This document shows positions 53,314-63,079 of a stretch of 64,000 bases of DNA, piece by piece; the first letter of the stretch is position 1, and each line of letters begins with the position of its first letter. The position numbers were made by a program, and so were the translations under genes. Source of the DNA: Petrolisthes cinctipes (lineage: Eukaryota > Arthropoda > Malacostraca > Decapoda > Porcellanidae). The notes below the pieces were generated by a model, which worked only from the letters and a program-made list of their open reading frames with translations, was not told the origin of the DNA and did no database searches. The DNA lies in the NCBI GenBank assembly GCA_033782935.1, contig JAWQEG010002462.1, positions 97,001 through 161,000 of the forward strand. The letters are read 5' to 3'.

Positions 53314-54372
53314 TTGTTGTTGAAGTTCCTCAAGGTGTCTGGCCGAGCAGCCCCCCCGAGCTCCTGAGGAAAGTCATTGCCTGAACTGGGCTTTCCCACA
53401 GTGCCCTCAGAGAGTGTATGTTGTGTTGTTGGTGAGTGTGGTTGTGTGTATTGCAGTCTTCCATAATGTGTTTAATAGAATGAGGTGTTGTGTTGTTGTG
53501 TGTGTTGCAGTCTTCCATAATGTGTTTAATAGAATGAGGTGTTGTGTTGTGTTGTTGGTGAGTGTGGTTTTGTGTATTACAGTCTTCAATAATGTGTTTA
53601 ATAGAATGAGGTGTTGTGTTGTGTGTGTTGCAGTCTTCACTAATGTGTTTAATAGAATGAGGTGTTGTGTTCTGTTGTTGGTGAGTGTGGTTGTGTGTGT
53701 TGCAGTCTTCAATAATGTGTTTAATAGAATGAGGTGTTGTGTTGCATCCTGGACAGACATCCACAATGGCTCCATCCAGCTTCTTGTGATATGTCAGAAG
53801 GGCCGGGTGGTGGCCACACCACAGCCTGGCCAAGTGGACTCTGTCCTCACGGGGAAGGGAGAATTCAGATGGGTGGATGTCAGGAGGTCGTGCATGCAGC
53901 TGTGTGTTGTTTTTGAGTGTTTGGATGGATTGATGAGTGATTGGAGTATGTCAGGAGGTCATACAAACAGCTGTGTGTTGTTTTTGAGTGTTTGGATGGA
54001 CTGATGAGTGATTTGAGTATGGATGTGTTTCTGGAGATTGGTTTGGAATGGGCAGGGTGTAAGAGATGATAGTATTTGTGTATGGTATTGATTTGAGTAT
54101 GGATGTGTTTCTGGAGATTGGTTTGGGGTGAGCAGGGTGTAAGAGATGATAGTATTTGTGTATGGTATGGTGTACTGGGTGTTGTTTTGATGTTCCCTGG
54201 CATGTGTGGGTGTTGTGTCATGTAGTGTAGTGGATGGTGTGTGTGTGTGTGTTGTGTCATGTAGTGTAGTGGATGGTGTGTGTGTGTGTTTTGTGCCATG
54301 TAGTGTAGTGGATGGTGTGTGTGTGTGTGTTTTGTGCCATGTAGTGTAGTGGATGGTGTGTGTGTGTTTGGG
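53314..54372 (-). mobile_element. LINE-B copy B1, 5'-truncated, with segmental tandem amplifications
   Basis: The LINE-B 3' end ((CAA)n tail, GKP.SG..FPQELGGAARPDTL) starts at 53314. The coding region is expanded. The HSIKHI.EDCNTHN segment is repeated five times (53405-53755). A ~66-bp block is doubled at 53880-54010. A ~78-bp block is doubled at about 54010-54170. A GTGTAGTGGATGGTGTGTGTGTG block is repeated about five times at 54185-54370. Homology to B2 is clear between expansions. Confidence 0.85.
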
Positions 54373-57330
54373 TGTTGTTGTTGTTGTTGTTGTTGAAATT
54401 CCTCAAGCTGTCTGGCCGAACAGCCCCGAGCTCTTGAGGAAGGTTATGGCTTGAACCGGGCTTTCCCACAGTGCCCTCAGTGAGTGTATCTTGTGTTGTT
54501 GGCGAGTGTCGTTGTGTTCGTTGCAGTCTTCCATAATGTGTTTAATAGAGTGGGGTGCTGTGTTGCATCCTGGGCAGGTATCTATGATGGCTCTATCTAG
54601 TTTCTTTTGATATGTCAGAAGAGCCGGATGGTGGCCGCTTCTCAACCTGGCCAGGTGGACTCTGTCTTCGCAGGGAAGGGAGGATTCTGATGGGTGGATG
54701 TCAGGGGGTCGTGCATGCAGCAGGGTGTTGTTTTTAAGTTTTTTGATGGATTGGTGGGTGATTTGAGTGTGGATGTGTTTTGGGAGGCTGGTTTGGGGTG
54801 GGCAGGGTGTAAGAGATGAGAGTATTTGTGTATGGTATCGTGTACTGGGGGTTGTTTTGATGTTTCTTGGCATCTCTGGGTGTTTTGCCATGTAGTGTAG
54901 TGGGTGGTGTAGATTTCTGGAGGCTGCAGCAAATGTTTGTGTGCCTCTCATGTCAAGGTGGTCCTTAATCTTGAGGATTTTGGTTTCGTGGTGTAAGTGG
55001 TCTGTGGGTGTGGTAGCTGTGCAGCCTGTGATTGTTCGTAGGGCTCTGTTTTGTATGGTCTGTAGGGTGTTGAGATGAGTCTCAGTGAGGTTTGAGGCCC
55101 AAGGGGGGCTTGCATAATCTATCACTGATCGGATATATTGTTTGTACACTGTGGTTGTGGTTTCTTTGGTGTGTCCAAATGTTGTGCTGGTAAGTGATCT
55201 GAGGGCCGTAAGTCTTTGCATGCATTTGTTTTTGATGGTTGTGATGTGTTGTTTGAATGTCATGGATGTATTGTATGTTATGCCAAGTATTTTGGGTGTG
55301 TGTGTGTGTGGTATAGGTGTGTTGTTTATGGTGAGGTGTGGTGTGTAGCGGTGTTCTGCGTTCCAGTTGATGAGAAGGGTGGCTGTTGACTTGGTGGGTG
55401 CTATTTTAAGTCTGTTTGTGGTGAACCAGGCATTAAGTGTGTTGAGGTAGGGTTGGAGGATGTGAGTGGCTGTGTCTGCATTTCTGTGTGTACATGTGAG
55501 TGTTATGTCGTCTGCGTAGGAGGCTACTTGTATTTGTGGTGTCTGGGGTGTTGGTAGGTCGTGCATGTATAAGTTGAAAAGGTTGGGTGAGAGTACTGAG
55601 CCTTGGGGGACGCCGTTGGTGAAGCTTTTTATGTTAGATGATTGACCAGCATGTGTAACATGGGCTATTCTTCCTCCTAAGAAGCTGGTTAGCCATCTTT
55701 TTGTATTGTTGTGCATATTTGTGTTGTATATTTTGTTTGTGAGGTTGTGGCGGGGGATGGCATCAAATGCTTTAGTAATGTCCAGTGTGACTAGGAGTGT
55801 TCTGTGTGGGGGTCTATCTGAGTTGATGCCATCATAAATTCTTTGTGTGAGGTCTGTAAGAAGGGTGTTTGTTGAGTGTAGCGGTCTGAAACCATGTTGT
55901 GTGGATGCAAGGGGAATGTGTGGTGTGATTTGGCTGATGATGAGGCGTTCAATAACCTTGGAGGGGGTGCAAAGGAGGGTAATGGGGCGGTGTGATGAGG
56001 GTAGTGTGGGGTCTTTGTTGGGTTTGGGGATAGTGATGATGTTTCCGTGTTTCCAGATGTTGGGTATTGTGTTGTGTGAGTAGCTGTAGTTTGCTATGTT
56101 AGTGAGTGCTTGTATGCCTTGTGGTCCGAGGTGTTTGAGGTGAATGTTACTGATGTTGTCTGGGCCACAGGCAGGTGAGTGTTTGAGGTTGTGGATGATG
56201 TGGTTTGTTTGATGGTTTGTGAATGGTGTATGGACTGAATCAGTGGGGAAGTATTTCCTGCGTCTGATGACTCGTCGGTCTTCAGGGTGCGGGTGAAGGT
56301 GGCTGGTGTGGGAAAAGTGCTGGATGAGGGTGTTTGCTTGTTGTTTGTTTGAGGGTATGATGTTTGTTGTTGTGATGGCTGCGTGTGATTGTGTAGTGTT
56401 GTTGTTGGATAGTGTGATGCTGTTTAGTGTTTTGTAAAGTTTTCTGGTGTTTGTTTTGTGATCCAGTGTGTTGACAAACCTTTGCCAATTTAGTGTTTTC
56501 TGTTCTTTGATTTTGTTGTTTATTTGTGTGTTTAGTGTTTGTATTTGGTGTACTGTGTGATGTGTGAGTGGAGTTGGGGGTGAGTGTTTCAGTGTGTCTC
56601 GTTGTCTGATGAGGCCCTGAATTTCTGTTGTAAAGTTGGGGTTGTATTTTCTTCTGTTGCCTCTAGGGATGTGTTTGTTGTTTGCGGTTTGTATGATTGT
56701 GTTGAATTTTTGTATGGTAGTGTTGATGTTTGTGATGGGTGTATTGTTCAGTTTTTCAAGGTGATCTTCTGTTTCTGTAGTGAAGATGTCCCAGTTGGCT
56801 TTGGTGTAGTTAGTGTATGTGTGTCTGTGGCCAGCTGGGGTGATTCTTGATTTAGTTGTGATGATGATTGGGAGGTGGTCAGAGCCGAGTGTGTTGACTA
56901 CCCTCCATGATGTTCTGGGTGCTAGGTTGTGGGAGCAGAAGGTGATGTCAGGTGATGTTGGTTGGTAGAGGGCTTGATGAGGGATGTGGGTGTGTTGGTG
57001 TGTGTTGTTTAGTGTGATGAGGTTGTCTGTTTGGGAGAGGATTTCAAGTCCTCTGTTAGTGTCTGGGTTGTTGATATACCAGGCCGATGTCTTGGCGTTG
57101 AAGTCACCACCTAGGATGAGGTTAGGTTGGCTGGTGATTTGTTTGAGTTGGGGGGTGAAGTTATGGGGAACTGTTGGGCTGGTTTGAGGGGGGATGTATA
57201 TGTTGGCTATTGTGGTGCTTGTTGTTTTGCCGGTGCGTATTTTGATGGCCTGAATTTCTGTGATGGTGTCGTGATGGGGGAGAAGGGATTTGAGATGTGC
57301 ACTGGTTTCTGTGTAGTGTACCATAAAATA
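54373..57330 (-). mobile_element. LINE-B copy B2, Jockey-like
   Basis: The 3' tail (CAA)n at 54375-54395 abuts copy B1. The 5' end at about 57330 truncates the endonuclease. One long open frame fills the element. Confidence 0.88.
54403..57324 (-). CDS. LINE-B2 endonuclease-reverse transcriptase, 973 codons, open
   Basis: Jockey-like ORF2. The endonuclease shows NLILGGDFNAKTSAW (~residues 89-103), SPDITFCSH and LGSDHLPIIIT. The first ~60 residues of the domain are missing at the 5' end. RT has ACGPDNISNIHLKHL, SHRPITLLCTPSKVIERLI, LVTLDITKAFDAIPRHNL (motif A), NGVPQGSVLSPNLFNLYMHD (motif B) and VASYADDITLTCTHR (motif C, YADD intact). Later motifs are ILGITYNTSMTF and RSVIDYASPPWASN. The C-terminus has a CCHC-like motif, CPGCNTAPHSIKHIMEDC. 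No stop occurs over 2.9 kb, so the copy is recent, although 5' truncation should prevent autonomous movement. The first Met is a default start. Confidence 0.9.
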   Translation of the reverse strand: MVHYTETSAHLKSLLPHHDTITEIQAIKIRTGKTTSTTIANIYIPPQTSPTVPHNFTPQLKQITSQPNLILGGDFNAKTSAWYINNPDTNRGLEILSQTDNLITLNNTHQHTHIPHQALYQPTSPDITFCSHNLAPRTSWRVVNTLGSDHLPIIITTKSRITPAGHRHTYTNYTKANWDIFTTETEDHLEKLNNTPITNINTTIQKFNTIIQTANNKHIPRGNRRKYNPNFTTEIQGLIRQRDTLKHSPPTPLTHHTVHQIQTLNTQINNKIKEQKTLNWQRFVNTLDHKTNTRKLYKTLNSITLSNNNTTQSHAAITTTNIIPSNKQQANTLIQHFSHTSHLHPHPEDRRVIRRRKYFPTDSVHTPFTNHQTNHIIHNLKHSPACGPDNISNIHLKHLGPQGIQALTNIANYSYSHNTIPNIWKHGNIITIPKPNKDPTLPSSHRPITLLCTPSKVIERLIISQITPHIPLASTQHGFRPLHSTNTLLTDLTQRIYDGINSDRPPHRTLLVTLDITKAFDAIPRHNLTNKIYNTNMHNNTKRWLTSFLGGRIAHVTHAGQSSNIKSFTNGVPQGSVLSPNLFNLYMHDLPTPQTPQIQVASYADDITLTCTHRNADTATHILQPYLNTLNAWFTTNRLKIAPTKSTATLLINWNAEHRYTPHLTINNTPIPHTHTPKILGITYNTSMTFKQHITTIKNKCMQRLTALRSLTSTTFGHTKETTTTVYKQYIRSVIDYASPPWASNLTETHLNTLQTIQNRALRTITGCTATTPTDHLHHETKILKIKDHLDMRGTQTFAAASRNLHHPLHYMAKHPEMPRNIKTTPSTRYHTQILSSLTPCPPQTSLPKHIHTQITHQSIKKLKNNTLLHARPPDIHPSESSLPCEDRVHLARLRSGHHPALLTYQKKLDRAIIDTCPGCNTAPHSIKHIMEDCNEHNDTRQQHKIHSLRALWESPVQAITFLKSSGLFGQTA

Positions 57331-57823
57331 GGTCGATTTTCTTTGATTGAGTGTGTAACCATTCTCTAATTATCTACCAGCCCTGTATTGTGATTCATTT
57401 ACCATTACATTCCTTCATGCAGATAGCCTATGCAATTTCTTTCAGCATATTCTCTTTGCCATTTTGTGTAATCTCATTGTCTGCATACTCTTGCAAAATT
57501 TCATGTATACAACATATGTATTATACATTTAATACCATAACCAAATACTCTTAGCTTTGTTAACGTCAGGTACACAGAGAATTGTATATAGTGTTAACTT
57601 TTTTTGACATTAAATCATAAGGAACTATTCACCGCATCTCTCTCTTCCTTGAGCACTTCTTAAAGAGAGTTATAGACACTAACACTTCTTAAAGAGAGTT
57701 ATAGACACTAGCTCCTGAGGCTGAGAAGTGTAGTGGAGAAACCCTGACAGTGACCCTTACACAGGAGCCTTCTTTAGGTAGCAGCACAACTTATAGTTGG
57801 TGGCTACACCACCCACCAACAAG
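57331..57823. other. probable 5' LTR region of the CsRn1-like element
   Basis: No second LTR is in the window, so limits cannot be set. A 28-bp block (ACACTTCTTAAAGAGAGTTATAGACACTA) is tandemly duplicated at about 57650-57710. The LTR should end just before the first TGGTGACCCC at 57824. Confidence 0.4.
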
Positions 57824-58270
57824 TGGTGACCCCCGGAGATTGCAGCCGTCACCAACAAGTGGTGACCCCCGGAGATTGCAGCCGTCACCAACAAGTGGTG
57901 ACCCCCGGAGATTGCAGCCGTCACCAACAAGTGGTGACCCCCGGAGATTGCAGCTGTCACCAACAAGTGGTGACCCCCGAAGAGAGCAGCTGCAGCAATC
58001 ACCAACAAGTGGTGACCCCTGGAGATTGCAGCCGTCACCAACAAGTGGTGACCCCCGGAGATTGCAGCCGTCACCAACAAGTGGTGACCCCCGGAGAGTG
58101 CAGCCGTCACCAACAAGTGGTGACCCCCGGAGAGTGCAGCTGTCACCAACAAGTGGTGACCCCCGGAGAGTGCAGCTGTCACCAACAAGTGGTGACCCCC
58201 GGAGAGAGCAGCTGCAGCAATCACCAACAAGTGGTGACCCCTGGAGAGTGCAGCTGCCGCGATCGCCAAC
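57824..58270 (+). repeat. 36-bp tandem repeat carrying a PBS-like TGGTGACCCC, 12 units
   Basis: TGGTGACC starts at 57824, 57860, 57896, 57932, 57968, 58010, 58046, 58082, 58118, 58154, 58190 and 58232. The spacing is 36 bp, with two 42-bp units that carry an extra GAGAGCAGCTGCAGCAA-type segment. TCACCAACAAGTGGTGA forms a hairpin across each unit border. TGGTGACCCC matches the first bases of the tRNA-Trp PBS (TGGTGACCCCGACGTGAT) used by CsRn1-type Gypsy elements. The in-frame 12-residue repeat (PTSGDPRRLQPS) is not thought to be a protein. Confidence 0.85.
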
Positions 58271-58600
58271 AAGAGTGGATCAAGCTGCAGTCTACAAGAA
58301 CGCCTTTGCCCTGCAGTCACTATCAAGTAGTGACCTGGAGTGCTGCCGCTACCCTCCAATAGTCTACAAGAACGCCTTTGCCCTGCAGTCACCATCAAGA
58401 GGTGACTTGAGTTGCTACCTCTCCTGTGCAGCTGTTGCTCCTGCCACAGTGCCACTGTCCATCCTATCTACATTATCGCTGCGAACCCTGAGGCATCACC
58501 AGTCCACAGCAGCCATCTGTAAGCCTCCAACTACGCCGTTGCTGCCTGCCATCCAACACCTATACACCACTGGTACTCGCGGCAGTCTAGCTACCAGCAA

Positions 58601-58760
58601 CAGTGCTTCACCTTGGATTACAGTGCTTCACCTTGGATTACAGTGCTTCACCTTGGATTACAGTGCTTCGCCTTGGATTACAGTGCTTCGCCTTGGATTA
58701 CAGTGCTTCACCTTGGATTACAGTGCCTCACCCTGGATTACAGTGTTTCACTCTGGACGT
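58601..58760. repeat. 20-bp tandem repeat, eight units
   Basis: CAGTGCTTCACCTTGGATTA is repeated exactly every 20 bp, with minor variants (TTCG, CCTCACCC, TTTCACTC). It lies in the leader between the PBS repeat and gag. Confidence 0.95.
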
Positions 58761-58903
58761 GTATTGTCCTTTATTATTAGTGCCTTGTGTGTGAATTACA
58801 GTGCCAGTGTATTCAGCAGCATACTGATATAACCTGACTAACGCAGCTGCCGTGATATCAGGTAACCCTCGTCAGCATTTACACCCTGAGTTCACTGACC
58901 AGT

Positions 58904-59719
58904 ATGTCTACTGAGGATCTCTCAAACTCAGGCAACCACACTGCCACTGCAGTAGCCATGAGAGCCCCTGCTTTCTGCAACCAAGACCCCACCATATGGT
59001 TCTCAATACTGGAGTGTGGTTTTGCTGCTTCTAATATCACGAGAAGCCTCACTAAATTCTCACATGCTGCAAGTCTGCTACCACCTGAAGTTCTCACTCA
59101 AGTATCTGATGTCATTACTTCAGCCTCAACCTCTGCTACGCCCTATGAGGATCTTAAGGCAGCAATTTTAAATCGCCTACAATCATCAGTGGCTGCTCGT
59201 CTCCGCGAGTTGCTATCAAGAGAAGAACTTGGTGGAGAGAAACCTACAGACTTACTACGTCGTATGAAAACACTGCTTGGTGACAAGTACCAGGCCTTTG
59301 ATAAAGATCTTTTCAAACAACTGTTCTATCAACACCTGCCACCTGACATTCAATGTGCTCTCATCAGTGTGAAAGGCAAGCTGCCGCCAGATGAGCTTGC
59401 CAATCTTGCAGATGACTACATGGCAACTCTTCCACCTGTACCAGCATCACCAATCTCCTCCATCACGACACAAGAAAATTCCCAAATTGCCCAGCTCGCA
59501 AATCTAATTTCCCAGCTTACAATGGAAGTCAGCAACCTGAAGAAACAAATCAACAACCACCCAAGTTCCCGACCCTCGACGCCAAACCGCCAACACCAGC
59601 GGTCACGTTCAAGGAGCACTTCAAACTTCTGCTACTACCATCGCAGGTTTAGGGATAAGGCTCTCAAGTGTGAAAAGCCCTGCAGCTACATGGCGTCAAA
59701 CAACAACGGCGAACATTAA
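58904..59719 (+). CDS. CsRn1-like Gag
   Basis: 271 codons from MSTEDLSNSG. The N-terminal capsid region has DPTIWFSILECGFAASNI, LTQVSDVITS, YEDLKAAILNRL and LLGDKYQAFDKDLFKQLFYQHLPPDIQ. A short coiled segment follows (IAQLANLISQLTMEVSNLKKQI). An SR-rich stretch (RQHQRSRSRSTS) precedes FCYYHRRFRDKALKCEKPC, a Cx2Hx9Cx3C motif in place of the usual CCHC knuckle. Gag packages the RNA in virus-like particles. The frame is complete and ends just before the protease. Confidence 0.88.
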   Translation: MSTEDLSNSGNHTATAVAMRAPAFCNQDPTIWFSILECGFAASNITRSLTKFSHAASLLPPEVLTQVSDVITSASTSATPYEDLKAAILNRLQSSVAARLRELLSREELGGEKPTDLLRRMKTLLGDKYQAFDKDLFKQLFYQHLPPDIQCALISVKGKLPPDELANLADDYMATLPPVPASPISSITTQENSQIAQLANLISQLTMEVSNLKKQINNHPSSRPSTPNRQHQRSRSRSTSNFCYYHRRFRDKALKCEKPCSYMASNNNGEH

Positions 59720-59739
59720 CGCAGCATAATGTTTGCCAT

Positions 59740-60221
59740 ACTCAGTCTACGCTGCTCCACATCTTTGATCGCCGGTCCCATACCAAGTTCCTGGTAGACA
59801 CCGGTGCCGACGTAAGTGTCCTCCCTGCTACAGCCAGCCAGCGGTCGCTACCTCCTTCTCTGCATCTCTATGCTGCTAATGGTACCAAGATACCTGTATA
59901 CTCGCGATAAACAGTGCATCTGGATCTGAACCTTCGCCGCTCTTTTCAATGGACATTCTACGTAGGAGCAGTGTCACAAGCCATCCTTGGTGCTGATTTT
60001 CTCAGTCACTTCAACCTGATGGTAGACGTAAGAGGACAAAAATTGGTCGACCCACTCACAGATATCTTTACAAATGCACAGCCAGCACCTGGTGACAGCA
60101 CACACCTGTCTGCTATCAACCATGACCACAAGTTTGCTGACCTCCTCAAGTCATTCCCTATGCTGACTCAACCCTACTCATCCAGCATACCTGCCAAGCA
60201 TCACGTGACTCATCATATATA
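59740..60221 (+). pseudogene. CsRn1-like protease and linker
   Basis: KFLVDTGADVSVLPAT (59790-59835) is the aspartic protease active site. YAANGTKIPVYS ends in a TAA at about 59908, and VGAVSQAILGADFLSHFNLMVD (the ILGADFL flap strand) continues. TAG at 60220 ([12 protein letters not shown]) separates it from RT. Both stops lie inside what should be one polyprotein. Confidence 0.85.
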
Positions 60222-60222
60222 G

Positions 60223-61779
60223 ACTACCGGACCCCCAGTGCATGCCAAGGCTCGACGCTTAGCCCCTGAGCATTATAAGAAAGCCAAAGCCGAGTTCGAA
60301 TCTCTGATGAGTAAAGGCATTATACGGCCCAGCAGCAGCAACTGGTCGTCGGCTCTTCACATTGTTCCTAAGAAGACCGGAGACATACGACCTTGTGGTG
60401 ACTACCGTGCCCTCAATTCACGCACCGTGGAAGATAGATATCCTGTGCCCAACATTCAAGAGTTCACTTCCCAACTCTCAGGTTCCACTATCTTCTCTCG
60501 GATCGACCTCGTCAAAGCATTTCATCAGATTCCAGTCCATCCCACTGACATCCCAAAGACGGCCATTATCACACCTTTTGGCATGTTTGAATACGTCCGG
60601 ATGCCCTTTGGATTGCGGAACGCGGCACAAACGTTTCAACGTTTCATAGATGAGGTCCTTCGAGGTCTACCCTACTGATTTGCCTACATAGATGACCTTC
60701 TCATTGCTAGTCCTGATGAAGCCAGCCACAAGCAACACCTCCGCCAAGTCCTCCAGAGACTGCAAGATTATGGCATCCAAATCAACACAGACAAGTCTGA
60801 ACTCGGTGTGACATCCCTTGAGTTCCTAGGTCACACAGTCTCTCCAGCAGGCATTGCTCCACTTCCCTCAAAGTGCGAGTCCATCCAGCAGTTTCCCAGG
60901 CCATCTACCCAACGCCAGCTCAAGGAGTTCCTTGGGATGGTTAATTACTATAACCGCTTCATTCCACACTGCTCACTCCTGCTACGACCATTGTATGCCA
61001 TGATTAAACCTTGCAAGAGAGGTCAATCTGTTACCCTCGTCTGGACTGAAGAAGCGGAAGCGGCCTTCCTCTCAACAAAACAGGCCCTCAGCGACGCTGC
61101 CACACTCTCTTTCCCTGCACCAGACGCAGAAACTTCAATTGCTACAGACGCATCAAACATTGGTGTTGGTGCCGTCCTACAACAGCGTGTCGGTACATAC
61201 TGGAAGCCAATTGCCTTCTTTTCCAAGAAACTCACCTCGGTGGAGTCGAAGTATAGCGCCTATGACAGGGAGCTACTTGCCATCTTCAAAGCTGTCAAGC
61301 GTTTTCGCTACTTCATCGAGGGACGCAGTTTCCACATCTACACTGACCACAAGCCACTCACTACAGCATTCCTCAGAAATAAGGAATCTTACACCCCACG
61401 ACAAATGCGCCACATGGACTACATTGCCCAGTTTACCACGGATATACGATACGTCAAAGGTGCCGACAATGCCCCAGCTGATGCCCTCTCTCGAAACATC
61501 AGTACTGTAAAATCTTCTCCCATCGACTATGCCACCATTGCTGCTGATCAAGTCGGTGACGCTGAGCTACAGCGACTGTTGGATAACCCTGCACTACAGA
61601 TGAAGAAGATTACACTTCCAGACACCCAGGTCACACTGTACGCTGACACCTCCACCGACACTCTCCGTCCATACATACCAGAGAAACATCGACACCAGCT
61701 CTTCAAGAAGTTACATGACCTCTCACACCCTGGAATCCGTGTGTCACGAGTCAGACATAATACTCGTGACGTAATTTGA
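60223..61779 (+). pseudogene. CsRn1-like RT-RNase H and truncated integrase
   Basis: [71 protein letters not shown] (motif A), [20 protein letters not shown] and, after a TGA at 60676, FAYIDDLLIASPDE (YIDD catalytic pair). RNase H: SIATDASNIGVGAVLQQ, YSAYDRELLAIFKAVKRFRYF and FHIYTDHKPLTTA. Integrase begins LFKKLHDLSHPGIRVS, the H of its HHCC finger, and is cut at 61741. The last ~13 codons before the stop at 61779 come from the inserted LTR. Confidence 0.9.
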
Positions 61780-62949
61780 ATTACAGAGAGTTGGAAAATT
61801 CCATACTGGTGTCAATATAGAATGTTCTAGAGAAGGTTCTGGAATATTCCATTCATGAGACAAAGGAGACAGGAGTGGGTTAAGTTGGGGGTGCAGCTAG
61901 TTAATCCGCAGGTACCGGATTAGTAGCCAAATTTAGAAAGGGTCAAAAAGGTCATGGTTCAACTGAATTTGCCACATTCAGTCATATAGGTGTTCGTACA
62001 TTAATTACAATTTGTATTAATAATTATGCTACCTGGGTAACTTATGGTATTGTAAATGATCGTGAAGTGGAGGGGAATTATCGGGAATTATTAGCACGCC
62101 ATAGGTAAATTGCAATTGCATGTATAACTCAGGAATAAGTAGGTACAATGTAAATCGTAGCCAGTTAGGAAAAACGAACAAAGATAGGAGGAGGAGTCAG
62201 TAGAAATTTTGAAATTTCAGCCTCCAGTCAAGAGGAAGAATTGGGGTCAGTTGGAACAGGACACACTCGAAGGGAACACACTCGTATCGTCAGCTTCCCT
62301 TACCTAGATCAATCCTCCACGTGTGCAGTGGGGAGTGATCAACGTAAACGCCGAATTCGTTGTATATTACGCGATTCACAAGGCTTTACAGTTGTATACT
62401 GACTAGTTGCATTGACGCTGGTTCAGTAATTGAATTAGGTGAGGGGGGAGCTGGATCTTTGAAGAAAATTACGAGTGTGTTGTGAGACTCTAAGTGTGAG
62501 ACATTAGAAAAATATTCCAACTTGCGTAACAATTGATAGAATTACTACAGTGTTAACGTAAGCTAGACTATCGTCACGCGAGCGAGAGCGAGAGGTAGTG
62601 AGAGCGAGTAGCTAGTTAGCGTTGCGTGAGTGTGAGCGTGTGTGTGTGTGTGAAATTAAATTATTCATGTTGGCATACTGGAGTTGAATAAATATAGAAA
62701 ATTGCAATTGGTTGTTTAAATGCACCAGTAGATTTGTTATCTATATAAATACATATATATCGGGAAGAACCCCCTTAACATAAATTATTATTATGTGCGT
62801 GGTGCTTGAGGCCTAAAACGGGGAATTAATCCCCGACTTTTTGTTCTTCGCTGCAGCCAACCAACGAGATCATAAATTAACCGGGCAAGGTAAGTTGTAA
62901 TTGTCATATTATAAATTACATTATCTATCATTCTCACATCACCGTCACA
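61742..62949 (+). repeat. 5' LTR of LTR retrotransposon F (about 1.2 kb)
   Basis: It begins TGTCACGAGTCAGACATAAT at the break in the previous integrase and ends ..CACCGTCACA before the PBS, i.e. TG...CA. A 9-bp perfect hairpin, GTCACGAGT...ACTCGTGAC, lies at its start (61743-61770). TATA-like TATATAAATA is at about 62743. AGCGAGAGCGAGAG and (GT)n runs lie at 62580-62652. The 3' LTR is outside the window, so limits rest on the flanks only. Confidence 0.75.
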
Positions 62950-62953
62950 TATT

Positions 62954-62973
62954 TGGCGCCCAAACGTGGGGCC
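62954..62973 (+). other. primer binding site of element F (tRNA-Lys type)
   Basis: TGGCGCCCAAACGTGGGGCC lies 4 nt after the LTR. It resembles TGGCGCCCAACGTGGGGC, the tRNA-Lys PBS of many retroelements, with one extra A. Confidence 0.88.
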
Positions 62974-63079
62974 TGATTCGTTGTAGTAACTCCAGTCACA
63001 CACGCGCACACTTTCACGAGTAGATAGTCATAACTGTCCAGAAATTAAGGCAACAGAAACGATAGAAAATAAATTAAAA

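Larger units (their letters stand above)
57824..61741 (+). mobile_element. CsRn1-like Gypsy retrotransposon, cut by the next LTR element
   Basis: A plus-strand element with leader repeats, gag with a Cx2Hx9Cx3C motif, protease, RT, RNase H and the start of integrase. It is truncated at 61741 by LTR element F. The unusual Gag Cys/His box and tRNA-Trp-like PBS are hallmarks of the CsRn1 clade. A few in-frame stops are present. Confidence 0.88.

Noticed and set aside
57750..58832. 360-codon frame with PTSGDP repeats
   Set aside because: It spans the PBS-bearing 36-bp repeat and the 20-bp repeat in the leader of a Gypsy element, so it is non-coding by position.
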